A stretch of DNA of 64,000 nucleotides from positions 186,001 to 250,000 of the forward strand of contig NZ_JAJRCG010000002.1 of NCBI RefSeq assembly GCF_028679125.1. The letters are read 5' to 3'. Positions within the stretch are counted from its first letter, which is position 1. Each line of letters opens with the position of its first letter. The notes below the pieces were generated by a model. The model made no database searches and was not told the DNA's origin. It worked only from the letters and a program-made list of their open reading frames with translations. Positions 25,808 to 35,209 of this stretch are shown here, in pieces. This DNA comes from Methanoregula sp. (lineage in GTDB: Archaea > Halobacteriota > Methanomicrobia > Methanomicrobiales > Methanospirillaceae). The translations under genes and the position numbers were made by a program.

Positions 25808-26773
25808 TCAATTCCCTTTTGCGGGTGATGCAGGGGTGTGGGGAGTTTCCCCCCTTACAGGATGATCTGTCGGGACAATACTGACAGAACTTTTGGGAAT
25901 TGTCTGCTCAAGGGATGCCTTGATCCGGTTGATGCTCTCCTGGACTTCAGACATCTTCCGGTTCCCCTCGAATTCGAGGAAGATCTCGATGTACACGTTG
26001 GCGCCGGACCTGCGTGAACGCACACCGTAGAGGGCAGTATAATCATCAAAGAACTCAGCAAGATGGCAGACGATCACCATCTGGAGTTCCTCGTCGAGTG
26101 TTTTATCGAGAAGATCCGGGAGGGATGTGGTGATGACCCGGTATCCCGACGTGAGCAGGAAACCGGCGATGACAAAGGATGCGAGCGGATCGATATACAG
26201 GGACCAGGCATAGTGGGAGAAGGCAAGCGTTGCTATCAGGGAAAGAAGGACCGAGAGATCGGAGAATGCCTTGGTCCGGAAGAGCCGCCACTGGGAGTCG
26301 ATGATCGGTGATGGCGATTTCTGGAACAACCGGTAATTCTTCCTCCACAGCCAGCTGTTCATGCAGACCCCGATCGTCATGAGCACGACACCGAGGTATG
26401 CCCCCTCCAGAACCAGTTCCTCCGGAGTGACGAGCTTGTTGATCGCAACAAAAAAGACCAGTGCCAGGGAGATGAACATCACGCCACCTGTGACGATGGA
26501 CGTGATGGTCTCGAATTTTCCCAGACCGTAATCATAGGCCCCGCACCCTCCTTTTGCCATTTTGCGCAGCGTGAGGTATGCAAAGAAGGTTGCCAGAATC
26601 TCGTTGGCACATTTCAGTGCATCTGCGAAAAGAACAATGGACCCTGAGAGCATTGCCGCAGCGATATCGGGAATCCAGAGAACAAAATCGACGATCAGGC
26701 TGGTGAGGACCGTCTGCTGCTTTGTGGCAATGGATACTCCGCAACTATCGTCTGCCGGACCTGCATGAGACAT
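25808..26773 (-). CDS. Cation diffusion facilitator-like transporter
   Basis: ATG 26773 (MSHAGPADDSCGVS) gives 321 residues; ATG 26794 is also possible. Six membrane helices and a C-terminal cytoplasmic domain (VYIEIFLEFEGNRKMSEVQ) follow the CDF layout. In the usual metal site, helices 2 and 5 carry DxxxD and HxxxD; here they read FADALKCANE and RTKAFSDLS, so only part of the canonical set is present. It may transport another ion or have altered specificity. It is divergent from the unknown gene at 26941. Confidence 0.75.
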   Translation of the reverse strand: MSHAGPADDSCGVSIATKQQTVLTSLIVDFVLWIPDIAAAMLSGSIVLFADALKCANEILATFFAYLTLRKMAKGGCGAYDYGLGKFETITSIVTGGVMFISLALVFFVAINKLVTPEELVLEGAYLGVVLMTIGVCMNSWLWRKNYRLFQKSPSPIIDSQWRLFRTKAFSDLSVLLSLIATLAFSHYAWSLYIDPLASFVIAGFLLTSGYRVITTSLPDLLDKTLDEELQMVIVCHLAEFFDDYTALYGVRSRRSGANVYIEIFLEFEGNRKMSEVQESINRIKASLEQTIPKSSVSIVPTDHPVRGETPHTPASPAKGN

Positions 26774-26940
26774 TGAGTGGTATATTCTCGGCATTTTCAG
26801 ATAAAAACCGCTGTTTTGTATCTGCCGTATCAGTCCTGCCAGGGTGCGGTGAAATGCATTTATGGAAAAACCACCAAAATGTATTACTTCAGCCGGTTTT
26901 CCCGTATCCGGCTACCCCGACGACACATAAGGGATCTATT

Positions 26941-27540
26941 ATGGATTGCTCATCTGCTGACAATTTACCGCACCTCCTTGAGGTGTTTGAACAGTCGATC
27001 GAGATTACTGCCCGGCATATGAACAATGCTGATACCTCCGGCACCTGGTGCGCCAGCGCTCCGTATTACGAGAAGTGTCGTGTCCAGAAATCCCTTGCCT
27101 CATCCCGCGGAACGGATTCCGATCAGGAATACTTCCTGCGGGAATATGACCGGATTGTCGGGAATCTCGGGTCATTTACCAGCCATGCCGGGAGGGAGTA
27201 CCGCGATCGCCTGTTCTCGGAGCTCAGGCAGTGTGTGCATGCATACCATGCATCAGTCTGTCTCGGGCACTTCGGCCACACCGGGCCGGGTTCCTCCGGA
27301 GATCCCCTGTGGCGCGATCTCATCGGGGAATTATGCGGGGTACTGCAGGATCAGTACGATCTCACCGACATCAATGCGCTTATCGCCCTGGTGGATGAGA
27401 ACAATCCCGACGTTCTCGTTTCCGCACCGGAAGATCTTCCGGAACCCACGCCGGAATGGAGAACCTGTCACTGCCACGCTCACCCTGGCGGGAACGGTCA
27501 CCCGACACGAAGAAAAAGCGGATCCATTGGTCCGGAATAG
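26941..27540 (+). CDS. Unknown soluble helical protein
   Basis: ATG 26941 (MDCSSADNLPHLLEVFE) with AAGGGAT upstream gives 199 residues; the track start lies inside the divergent gene's region. The protein is mostly helical with several histidines and cysteines, including WCASAPYYEKC, HAYHASVCLGHFGH and TCHCHAHPGGNGH near the end. The last motif could bind a metal. I do not recognise a family. The gene converges with the SpoIIE phosphatase. Confidence 0.55.
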   Translation: MDCSSADNLPHLLEVFEQSIEITARHMNNADTSGTWCASAPYYEKCRVQKSLASSRGTDSDQEYFLREYDRIVGNLGSFTSHAGREYRDRLFSELRQCVHAYHASVCLGHFGHTGPGSSGDPLWRDLIGELCGVLQDQYDLTDINALIALVDENNPDVLVSAPEDLPEPTPEWRTCHCHAHPGGNGHPTRRKSGSIGPE

Positions 27541-27602
27541 TCCCGTACCATGAACCAGGAATAACGAAATTTTTCAGCTACCTACACAACGATCCGTGTC
27601 GA

Positions 27603-29735
27603 TCAGCGAACCCTGATCACGATGAACGTGATGTCGTCGGACTGCGGTGCGGTGCCGCAGAACTGTCGTATATCCTCAAGGAGCAGGTCCCTGATCTCCT
27701 GTATGGGGCGGGACTGGTTCCTGTACATCGAGGCAATCAGCCGCTCTTCTCCGAAATATTCATCGTGCTCGTTGAACGCTTCGGTCACGCCGTCCGTATA
27801 CATAATGATGAGATCACCCTGTTCAACCGTGATGGTGGTGACAGGAATGTTGACATCCTCGACAACGCCAAGGGCAATACCCTTCTTCCCCTCAAGCAGA
27901 GTTGTTTCTGGCGGGTTGCCCCGGATCAGCAGGGGGGGATTGTGGCCGGCGTTCACGTACGTGAGCAGCATCTTTTCCGGGTCAAGGACTGCATAGAATG
28001 TCGTGATGAACATGCTTGACCTGCCATCCTCGTAGATCTGCCGGTTGGCCTGTCGGATGGCAGCCTGCGGACTCTCCTGCCCGCCGCCGCTCGCATGGAG
28101 CAGGGTCCGGCAGAGTGCCATGTACAGCGCAGCACTTACCCCTTTGCCGGACACGTCGGCGATAACAAAACCCCACTTCCCTCCGGTTACCGGTATGAAA
28201 TCATAGAGATCGCCTCCGATCTCCATGGCCGGGAGGGTGATGGCACTGATCTCGAACCCGGGGATGACCGGCATGGATTCCGGCAGGAATGTCACCTGGA
28301 TCTCCTTGGCGATCTCCATCTCCTTGGTATACCGCTCCTTCTCGGCCGTCGTGCGTTTGAGGTCATCGATATTCTTTTGCAGGTCTGCGGCCATATGGTT
28401 GAAGGAGTTTCCCAGATCCTCGAATTCATCGCCGGTATGGAGGGAAACCCGGTGCGAGAGATCCCCCTCGCCGAGTGCAAGGGTCGCGCTCTTGAGGGTG
28501 TCCACCGGACGGGTGATGATCCGTGACAGGTACGTGGCAAGGGCAATGACTGTCAGGATAAGGATGCAGAAGAGTGCCGAGAAGATGATAAGGATACGGT
28601 CAGTCCGCTGGTTGATGCTGGTCTCGGCATCCCTGGTTGATACCAGGATCTTTTTCTGGGTCTTTTCAACCGGTGCCGTGATCTCGTCCACGGGCATAGA
28701 TACGGCAAAACTCCAGTTCAGAGATTTGACCGGGGCATATGCGACAAACGATTCCCTGTTGCCAAACGTTATCCTCTCAACCCCGGTCTTGCCGGCGGTC
28801 ATGTTGTATCCCAGGGCCTGAAGGGCAGGATCCGTGCTTTCAAAGACATTTTCATTGGGGAATGGCTGATCCCATGAAATGTTCCCTGCTGATAATCCCG
28901 GGCGACTGATGATATTCCCTTTACTATCGAGAAGAACCGCATATCCTTTGCCGCTTAACGATCTGTTCAGGAACGCGGAATTGATCTCATCGACAGTCAC
29001 ATCGGTTGCGATAACCCATGTGCCCGAGGGAGTTGTCACGGCTTTCGATGAAGTCACGACAAGACCGTTGTCCGTGACATCCACATAGGGATCGGACCAG
29101 TACACCCCATCGGTTTTCTTGGCTCCGGTAAACCAGGCTCGTTCGCGAGGATCAAAACTGGTATTTGTCAGGGGTTGCCAGGGATAGGTGCGCAGAATAC
29201 CGGAGTCCGTGGCAATGTACAGGGAACTCAGGTTACCGTCAGCGTCAAAGGTACCTTTGAGGAGATCGTCCATGCCGGCAGGTCTCCTGAACTCTTCAGA
29301 ATCCGGGGAGATCGTGATCCCGGGAGCCAGGTAATACAGGGTAGCCGCAAACGGATCGCCAGGGGGATTGTTGCTGTCATAAGCATGTATGATCGGGCGG
29401 ACGGGTGGATTTGCCTGCAGGGTGGATGCCTGTACTGCAAGAATCTCAAGTTCAGTGTCCGTATCTTCGAACAGGACATTGGTGATCTCAGCCTGGTCCG
29501 ATGCAATCCGGAGGAGGTTATCCTGAGCGGATTCCACGAGAGCTGCCGTGGACTCATCAAGGGCTTCCGTCCCCAGAACAAGGCTGCTGGTCTCTGCTGA
29601 TCGCGAAATATCGCCAATCGTCCAGAATGCGACATACCCGGTGATAATCAGGGAGACAAGGGCAAGGGCAAGGAACAGGATGAGAATCTTAGCCCTGACA
29701 TTGAGATTGGGCAGCGGGGAAAACCGAAGGCTCAT
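27603..29735 (-). CDS. Membrane Cache-HAMP-SpoIIE serine phosphatase
   Basis: The 710-residue protein starts with a membrane helix (ILILFLALALVSLIITGYVAFW), then an extracellular double-Cache domain (about 40-350, with DPRERAWF), a second helix (IIFSALFCILILTVIALATYL), a HAMP linker (ITRPVDTLKSATLALGEGDL), a short coiled coil and a PP2C/SpoIIE phosphatase (about 475-710). Metal-binding motifs IGGDLYDF, ADVSGKGVSA, YTDGVTEA and QSDDITFIV are intact. Such enzymes dephosphorylate STAS proteins in partner-switching pathways; the STAS gene at 13304 is a candidate target. It senses an extracellular ligand and acts in the cytoplasm. Confidence 0.92.
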   Translation of the reverse strand: MSLRFSPLPNLNVRAKILILFLALALVSLIITGYVAFWTIGDISRSAETSSLVLGTEALDESTAALVESAQDNLLRIASDQAEITNVLFEDTDTELEILAVQASTLQANPPVRPIIHAYDSNNPPGDPFAATLYYLAPGITISPDSEEFRRPAGMDDLLKGTFDADGNLSSLYIATDSGILRTYPWQPLTNTSFDPRERAWFTGAKKTDGVYWSDPYVDVTDNGLVVTSSKAVTTPSGTWVIATDVTVDEINSAFLNRSLSGKGYAVLLDSKGNIISRPGLSAGNISWDQPFPNENVFESTDPALQALGYNMTAGKTGVERITFGNRESFVAYAPVKSLNWSFAVSMPVDEITAPVEKTQKKILVSTRDAETSINQRTDRILIIFSALFCILILTVIALATYLSRIITRPVDTLKSATLALGEGDLSHRVSLHTGDEFEDLGNSFNHMAADLQKNIDDLKRTTAEKERYTKEMEIAKEIQVTFLPESMPVIPGFEISAITLPAMEIGGDLYDFIPVTGGKWGFVIADVSGKGVSAALYMALCRTLLHASGGGQESPQAAIRQANRQIYEDGRSSMFITTFYAVLDPEKMLLTYVNAGHNPPLLIRGNPPETTLLEGKKGIALGVVEDVNIPVTTITVEQGDLIIMYTDGVTEAFNEHDEYFGEERLIASMYRNQSRPIQEIRDLLLEDIRQFCGTAPQSDDITFIVIRVR

Positions 29736-29909
29736 GGGAAATCACGGATGGGATAAGTACCTGCAACCGGGTGGGGTATCGACAGGTGTCGGACTGGAGC
29801 AGGGTCAGGTACCTTCCATTTCATCCCCGGACTTATTAAACCATCAGCAAGGGATTACCGTCTCCCCGGGATGGAATCCGGATCGTTACGTTTATTGGTT
29901 TCCTGATCG

Positions 29910-30641
29910 ATGAAACAGGTAATGACCGTTCCCCGGGCTTTTTCAAAACTATGTCTCCTCGTGCTGGCAGCAGTGATCATTATTCCGTGCGTATCGGCAT
30001 GGACGTTCGGAAGCTGGACGGATAGTACCCGCCAGTCTGCCCTTACGCCCGGGACGGCTGTTGATATCAATTACGTTCTCAGTTTCAGCTCGTATGATAC
30101 CGGCAAAACATTCGATTCGGACAACTCCCTGGTGATGTACACGGATCTATCAAATCCTCTCTGGACGGTGACCATGAGTGAGACGGCTGACGAGGACGCC
30201 CCGCGCACTTCAACGCTGGCATCAAAGAGCAGTGCACAGGTCCGGCTGGATGGCTGGGATCTCAGTTTCTCGCGTAAACAGTTCACCGTCAATGTCCGGT
30301 TGACCGGGGAAGCACCTGCCCTGAACCAGTCCCGTGAAATCACACTTCTCCGCTTGCAGGAGATGGATCCGAATGCCAAGACCGTATCCGGGACACTGAC
30401 CAAGAAAGTGGCACAGGTAACGGTCCCGACCCCCGAACCTACTGCCGCACCCGCTGTTGAGGAGACCGTAGAAACCATGGAAGAAGTTCCTGTTGAAATC
30501 ACCCTTGAGCCGCTGACAACGGTTACAACATCAGCCCCGATAAAAAAGCAGACCTATTCCCCGGGCCCCGACCCTGTGTTGATCTGCGGGCTCCTGGCAG
30601 GGCTTCTCCTGTTGTCGGGATGGATGCGGCGCAGGAATTAA
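29910..30641 (+). CDS. Exported membrane-anchored protein, unknown function
   Basis: The 243-residue protein has a signal peptide (LCLLVLAAVIIIPCVSAW), a beta-rich extracellular part (about 30-165), a threonine/proline/glutamate-rich linker (VPTPEPTAAPAVEETVETME) and a C-terminal helix (PVLICGLLAGLLLLSGW) before MRRRN. The layout resembles archaeal surface proteins. The AT-rich stretch before the ATG contains TTACGTTTATTGG as a possible promoter. No family was recognised. Confidence 0.65.
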   Translation: MKQVMTVPRAFSKLCLLVLAAVIIIPCVSAWTFGSWTDSTRQSALTPGTAVDINYVLSFSSYDTGKTFDSDNSLVMYTDLSNPLWTVTMSETADEDAPRTSTLASKSSAQVRLDGWDLSFSRKQFTVNVRLTGEAPALNQSREITLLRLQEMDPNAKTVSGTLTKKVAQVTVPTPEPTAAPAVEETVETMEEVPVEITLEPLTTVTTSAPIKKQTYSPGPDPVLICGLLAGLLLLSGWMRRRN

Positions 30642-31249
30642 CTTTTTTTGCCGGGTTCTGGCACGGGTATCAGGATCCTGCATCACCGGCGATCCCGATC
30701 GGATCCGGGCTGTTCGTTTGGCGAGCTGATGGGTTCCGTTATAATACAGGCCTGGTATCCGGGACCGGTCCGATAAATGCACTAGTGTCCGGACCTGCAG
30801 GAGATTCCGGCAGGATGATAAAAAAAGTGATACCGACGACAAGGGGCTCATAGACATTGCAGGAATTATTTTTGCCTGCATGACTACAGCCGGGATACCG
30901 GCAGCGGGATTTCTCTTCCGGTTTCTTTCACCTGCTTTTCCTTGTATGAGGGAGAATTAATAATTACTCTGGAAAAACAAGTTTGTAAAGTAATTCTCTC
31001 ACTATTTTAAATTAAACCTGTAAAAATCAGTCGAATAAGAAAAAGATATGTTTATATATTTGATTAGAGGAATAGAATATATCCAGAGAAAGGAGCGTGA
31101 GGTTGCATAATTGGAGGAGCAGGTTCGGTTGAATAATCTGTTGTGATGTCTGTCATCAGATGGCTGACAATCCCCCGGAGATTGATGTACTCCCCGTTAA
31201 TGGTTGCAGAGATTCAGTAAACGATCATCCGCATAACCACGAGAACACT
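30642..31249. other. Gene-poor 608-base stretch with AT-rich promoter block
   Basis: No convincing gene lies here; track ORFs such as 30620-30853 lack family features. From about 30955 the sequence becomes strongly AT-rich, with ATGTTTATATATTTG near 31048 as a TATA-like core. GGAGGAGCAGG follows near 31112, but no long frame starts after it. It probably carries the promoter of the small gene at 31250, or a small RNA. Confidence 0.4.
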
Positions 31250-31426
31250 ATGAAAAGAAATCCCTTCGTTACATTCGGACTCATCATTGCCTGTGTCATC
31301 AGCATGTCAATGCCGGCGGAATCGGCAGTGAAGTATGCAGAGATCCGGGAAAATACCCCCTCGGCAGCAGAGGGAGAGGCCCCATATTCCAGAGAACCAT
31401 CATCGTCAGGACCGGGCAACCACTAA
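31250..31426 (+). CDS. Small secreted peptide, unknown function
   Basis: The ATG at 31250 gives a 58-residue product (MKRNPFVTFGLIIACVIS) with a typical signal peptide ending near AESAVK, then a short polar mature region rich in Ser, Gly and Glu. The track start at 31160 would add 30 residues before the signal and is less likely. No clear ribosome-binding site was seen. Coding status is likely but not certain. Confidence 0.4.
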   Translation: MKRNPFVTFGLIIACVISMSMPAESAVKYAEIRENTPSAAEGEAPYSREPSSSGPGNH

Positions 31427-31582
31427 TCCTGTCACAGGTGACAGGATACGCCTGGTACTGTTCTTCTTTTACTCACGGCTCTGTATCCCTGGTAATATCG
31501 CCCATCTGACACCATCATCCATCTGACCCTCATTGTATCAGAATTCGCCGGGTTTATTATCGCCGGAAGCGATGGTTATGTT

Positions 31583-32161
31583 ATGACATTCAGATACGCC
31601 CTGATTGCGATCTGTATAGCGGCACTGGTCACGGCAGGGTGTACTGCCCCGGCCTCCGTTACTCCGGTATCCCGGACGATTCCGACAGAATCTGCTGTGG
31701 TTACCACCGTACCGGCGGCAGACGGAACCACCTCCGGATGTGCACCCGATGTCTGCACCTTTGTCCCGTCCCTGATTTCAAATGACCGTAACACGTCCCT
31801 GCGGCTCGAAGCATCGCCACAGCGCTACTCTCCGCTGATGTCCTCAACACCCGGAATCCTGCTCGTTCCTCATGCCACTGGCTTCAATGTATCATTGGCA
31901 GCGATTACGTGGAATACCAGTTACGGAAAGTTCCTGTCATGGAATCCTCCGGATTATACCGTGAACCAGCGTGAGTCTACGGTTACCGGATACAGTGGGA
32001 CGCTCTACTGGACCTTCATCGATAAACCCGCATCCCCTGTGGAACCGGTTGTCATTACTGCCAGGGCAGAAGATCCGGCAACGGGTGCCCTGCTGGGATC
32101 ATCAATAGTCACCCTCGCATGGGATGGCGATTATGCCGTGACCGTGCAGGATATCCGGTAA
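31583..32161 (+). CDS. Putative lipoprotein, unknown function
   Basis: The 192-residue protein has a signal peptide with a lipobox-like end (AALVTAGCTAP), so Cys20 may be lipid-modified. A serine/threonine-rich linker is followed by a beta-rich domain; two more cysteines (GCAPDVC) could form a disulphide. The domain resembles secreted proteinase-inhibitor-like folds of the type LLVPHATGFNVSL, but no family is certain. It is followed immediately by the G-rich hairpin at 32184. Confidence 0.65.
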   Translation: MTFRYALIAICIAALVTAGCTAPASVTPVSRTIPTESAVVTTVPAADGTTSGCAPDVCTFVPSLISNDRNTSLRLEASPQRYSPLMSSTPGILLVPHATGFNVSLAAITWNTSYGKFLSWNPPDYTVNQRESTVTGYSGTLYWTFIDKPASPVEPVVITARAEDPATGALLGSSIVTLAWDGDYAVTVQDIR

Positions 32162-32688
32162 CTCTTCTTTCAAATCAAAGCGATGGGGGGTATGCCGGAT
32201 ACCCCCCACCCCCCAATCAACAGGAAACACGGGTATTTACTACGGCACTCTCTCCTATCTCCGACCGCATATTCGCTCAATGGCCGGCCATTTTCAGCTT
32301 TTCGGCATCATCCGTCCCAGCATGATGGGGGTCTGATCTGACCAAAAACAAAATGGGAGGGGGGGTCATCCCCATCTAAAAAAAATCTGGTTGGGGGGGT
32401 TCCGGCATACCCCCCTCCTCAAAAATGGGATGTACGCAGTATTGCACACGTGATCCATCACGATTTTACCTGGACTCTCTGACGAGAGGTCCTGTATAGC
32501 AGCCCACTCAAATCTGATCGGGGGAGGTCTGATCCGGCCGGAGGGGGGGAGGGGTATGCCGGATACCTCCCCCCCATGGGGGTGGGGGGGTCTGATCGAT
32601 TTGAAAATAAAATGGAGGGGGGGTATGCGGGATACCCCCCTCGATCTGGCATAATAATCGTACCTGAAAAACCTGACCTGAAAAAAAA
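32162..32688. repeat. Second G-rich intergenic repeat region
   Basis: This 527-base gap has no gene. It shares an exact 24-base word (32426-32449, beginning TGGGATGTACGCAGTATTGC) with the repeat at 5288-5311, and a longer diverged part (about 32525-32640: CTGATCCGGCCGGAGGGGGG, then a poly-A patch and GGAGGGGGGGTATGCGGGATACCCCCC) with 5389-5500. The order of parts is the same as at 5250-5672, so the two loci are relatives. Confidence 0.8.
32184..32208 (+). terminator. G6/C6 hairpin behind the lipoprotein gene
   Basis: TGGGGGGTAT-GCCGG-ATACCCCCCA is a perfect ten-base-pair stem with a five-base loop, 22 bases after the lipoprotein stop. It parallels the hairpin at 5255-5277 behind the MFS gene. 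A 3'-end function is inferred from position. Confidence 0.45.
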
Positions 32689-33759
32689 TCAGGGGATGGG
32701 TTTAGTATCGCTTTTATGCTCTTTTCCTGTTTCGAACAGGTGACTGACCCCCATCATCGCATTGATCCAGCGGAGCTCTTCGCAGGATTCGAAGATGAGC
32801 AGGAGGAACAGTGTTAACGGGATCGCAAAGAACATACCCACAATGCCCAGCAGCCAGCCCCAGATAATCACCGAGAGGATCACGATGAGAGCCGGCATCT
32901 CGAATTTTTTTGCGGCAAGGAACGAGTACACCGGGTTTTCTACAATGATATTGAGTACACAGACCGCAGCAATGACCGCGAGAGCCCCGGGTATCCCGAA
33001 CTGGAGCCACGCAAAGAAGATCGCAGGTATTGCGGCGAGGATGAGCCCGAAGTACGGGATATACCCGAGAAGGAATGTCAGGACTCCCCACAGGATCGCC
33101 CCATGGACTCCCATGATCCCGAGAAAACCCCCAAACAGGAACCCGTGGATGGCGTTGGTCTCGGTTCTCACCACAATGAAATCAATGACATAGCCGGTCA
33201 TGCGGCCGAACTTCTCCACGGCATTTGTATCTTTACCATATGAGCGCTCAATCCGGCTGATAATCTTCGGAGTCTCCAGCAGCAGGAAGAACGTTGTAAC
33301 GGCCACGAAGAAGAGATACATGATCCCTTCGGCAAAACTCCGAACGCCGGAGACCGCGAAGTTCATGAGATCGCCGATATCGATCGAAGGGAAACTGGTT
33401 GCGCTGCTGGAAAGTCCCAGCGAGAAGAGGATTCCGGATATATCCGCCAGGCGGGTATTGAGCTCTTTCTGGTATAACGGGATGTCCATGGCAAGTGAGT
33501 GAAACGACATCACAGCCAGGAAAACGATTACCAGGATCACCAGACATGCCGTAATGGTAACAACGATCACTGCGAGAAAATCTGATAGCCCTTTGGACTT
33601 CAGCCAGTTTACCGCGGGAAGGGTGAGCATGGTGAGGATGATTGCCATCAGGATGAGACTGATGATATAGGTCGTTTCCTTCACCGCGAGGACGATGATA
33701 AAGACGAGCGCGATGATCAGCAGGGCGCGCTCGATCCGGTACGGTTCGGAGGTATTCAT
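32689..33759 (-). CDS. AI-2E family (UPF0118/PerM) membrane permease
   Basis: MNTSEPYRIERALL gives 356 residues; the track start adds 28. There are about eight membrane helices with the family layout: two N-terminal pairs, a polar central region (LYQKELNTRLADISGILFSL), then FGGFLGIMGVHGAILWGVL and LLGYIPYFGLILAAIPAIF, and IWGWLLGIVGMFFAIPLT near the end. Members export autoinducer-2 or act in Na+/H+ exchange; the substrate here is unknown. It stands alone. Confidence 0.88.
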   Translation of the reverse strand: MNTSEPYRIERALLIIALVFIIVLAVKETTYIISLILMAIILTMLTLPAVNWLKSKGLSDFLAVIVVTITACLVILVIVFLAVMSFHSLAMDIPLYQKELNTRLADISGILFSLGLSSSATSFPSIDIGDLMNFAVSGVRSFAEGIMYLFFVAVTTFFLLLETPKIISRIERSYGKDTNAVEKFGRMTGYVIDFIVVRTETNAIHGFLFGGFLGIMGVHGAILWGVLTFLLGYIPYFGLILAAIPAIFFAWLQFGIPGALAVIAAVCVLNIIVENPVYSFLAAKKFEMPALIVILSVIIWGWLLGIVGMFFAIPLTLFLLLIFESCEELRWINAMMGVSHLFETGKEHKSDTKPIP

Positions 33760-34172
33760 GGTTACTCTTCTATTAGCGGATAACCATACATACCTTATCA
33801 TAACTGAATTCTTAAGGATACCCGGCTCCGTGAGAACAATCACACCTTCGCGTATATCCGGACACTGGTCACCGGGGATATTCCGAATGAATCCACGAGG
33901 TTAAAAAAGAATATTGTGTCTCCTCCCATGGAGGGATCAGAGGCATGATGAGTGCGGGTGTGCATCCCGCAGTGGACATTTACAGGTGTTCTTGCTGATT
34001 GTGTTCCTGGTGTTCTCACATCGTTACTGCAATACCCGTGCGACTTCGCACTGGTATATGTTATCTAAGTTTAACATTTTGTTTTATATGCTTTCTGCTC
34101 GAAGCAGAACCTCACTTCACGGCCCTGTGGCCGGAGGAGAGGATTACCCCCGGTTACCGGCATATTGGGAAA
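33760..34172. other. Gene-free 413-base stretch with two sequence motifs
   Basis: No gene is supported. The word GTTTAACATTTTGTT at 34069-34083 is also present at 22833-22847, in both cases inside AT-rich promoter-like DNA. A few bases later TTCTGCT-CGA-AGCAGAA forms a seven-base-pair hairpin. The region may hold a small RNA or simply unused promoter DNA. Confidence 0.4.
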
Positions 34173-35105
34173 CTATCCGTATCCCAGGGCGGCACCAAGC
34201 AGGTTTGCCGTGATGCGCAGTGCTTCGATCTCGTCAGGAGATCGTGTCCGTTCTGTCAGATCAAAGAACCCGATGAAGCCAAAGAGGTTGTCATGGATAA
34301 AGATAGGAAGAATGACCCCGGACTTCACACCAAGCAGGTCCAGAAGGGGACGTTCCTCGTTGGGAATGGTTGACATGAGAGCCGAGATATCTTCTCCTTT
34401 TACCAGCAGGTTTTCCCACCGGGACAGTCCCATCGCAGCCCAGGTAAACCGGCTGAGTTCCGGTTTATAACGTGCGGTGTGGTATTCCGGACAGCCCCAT
34501 TCATAGACCATACTGACGGTATTCGATCCCGTGGTCCCCGGCTGGATCCGGAATATCCCGATGGCCCCGGCATCAAGCGCAAGCCCGACCGGCTCAAGGA
34601 TGTCCCGGATGTCATTGGCATTGAAATCCCGGATTTGTTCCGGGGACTCTTTCCGGGACACCCGGAGCAGCCATTCCACTGCGGAACTCACGGCAAAGAG
34701 GATTGCATCCCGTTTTTTGATCTCACGCTCGATATGGTGCTTATACAACGCCATCTCGATCACGGAATGGAGTTCACGCTCGTCGTAGGGCTTGACCACG
34801 TACCCGTATGGCTCGGTCACCTTGGCCCGTTCGAGGAGGGTCTTGTCGGCATAGGCCGTGAGATAAATGACCGGTATATCATAGAGGGCGTGGACCTTCC
34901 CCGCGACATCGACCCCGTCCATCTGCCCGGCAAGATGAATATCCATGAGCACGAGATCCGGTTGCGCAGTTTTGATTTTTTCGAGGGCAATTTCTCCGGA
35001 TTTTGCAGTGCCTGCAGCGGTATACCCCAGGCTGATCAGGGTCTCCCTGATATCGTTTGCAACGATTGCTTCATCTTCAACGATAAATATTGCAGGTCCG
35101 GTCAT
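34173..35105 (-). CDS. Response regulator with REC and GAF domains
   Basis: Residues 1-120 form a receiver domain (IFIVEDEAIVANDI, phospho-acceptor Asp in LVLMDIHLAG, conserved TAYAD and the switch lysine in VVKPYDE). Residues about 135-305 resemble a GAF sensor (IRPILEPVG-like start, LLGVKSGVILPIFIHDNLFGFIGF). No DNA-binding or enzymatic output is present, so it probably acts through protein contacts with the kinases around it. It is the last gene of the long minus-strand cluster, 104 bases after the 1548-residue kinase. Confidence 0.88.
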   Translation of the reverse strand: MTGPAIFIVEDEAIVANDIRETLISLGYTAAGTAKSGEIALEKIKTAQPDLVLMDIHLAGQMDGVDVAGKVHALYDIPVIYLTAYADKTLLERAKVTEPYGYVVKPYDERELHSVIEMALYKHHIEREIKKRDAILFAVSSAVEWLLRVSRKESPEQIRDFNANDIRDILEPVGLALDAGAIGIFRIQPGTTGSNTVSMVYEWGCPEYHTARYKPELSRFTWAAMGLSRWENLLVKGEDISALMSTIPNEERPLLDLLGVKSGVILPIFIHDNLFGFIGFFDLTERTRSPDEIEALRITANLLGAALGYG

Positions 35106-35209
35106 GGGGCATCCTCTCCAGTAGGTTTTCGGTGGAGTGGGATGATAAACATTGTTCCTGCCACGTCTTCGTGATTTTTCAAAAATTCCCCATTTGTCAT
35201 GTCCAGACC

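Noticed and set aside
30620-30853. 77-residue ORF after the exported protein gene
   Set aside because: It begins inside the preceding gene, has no ribosome-binding site and no recognisable pattern.
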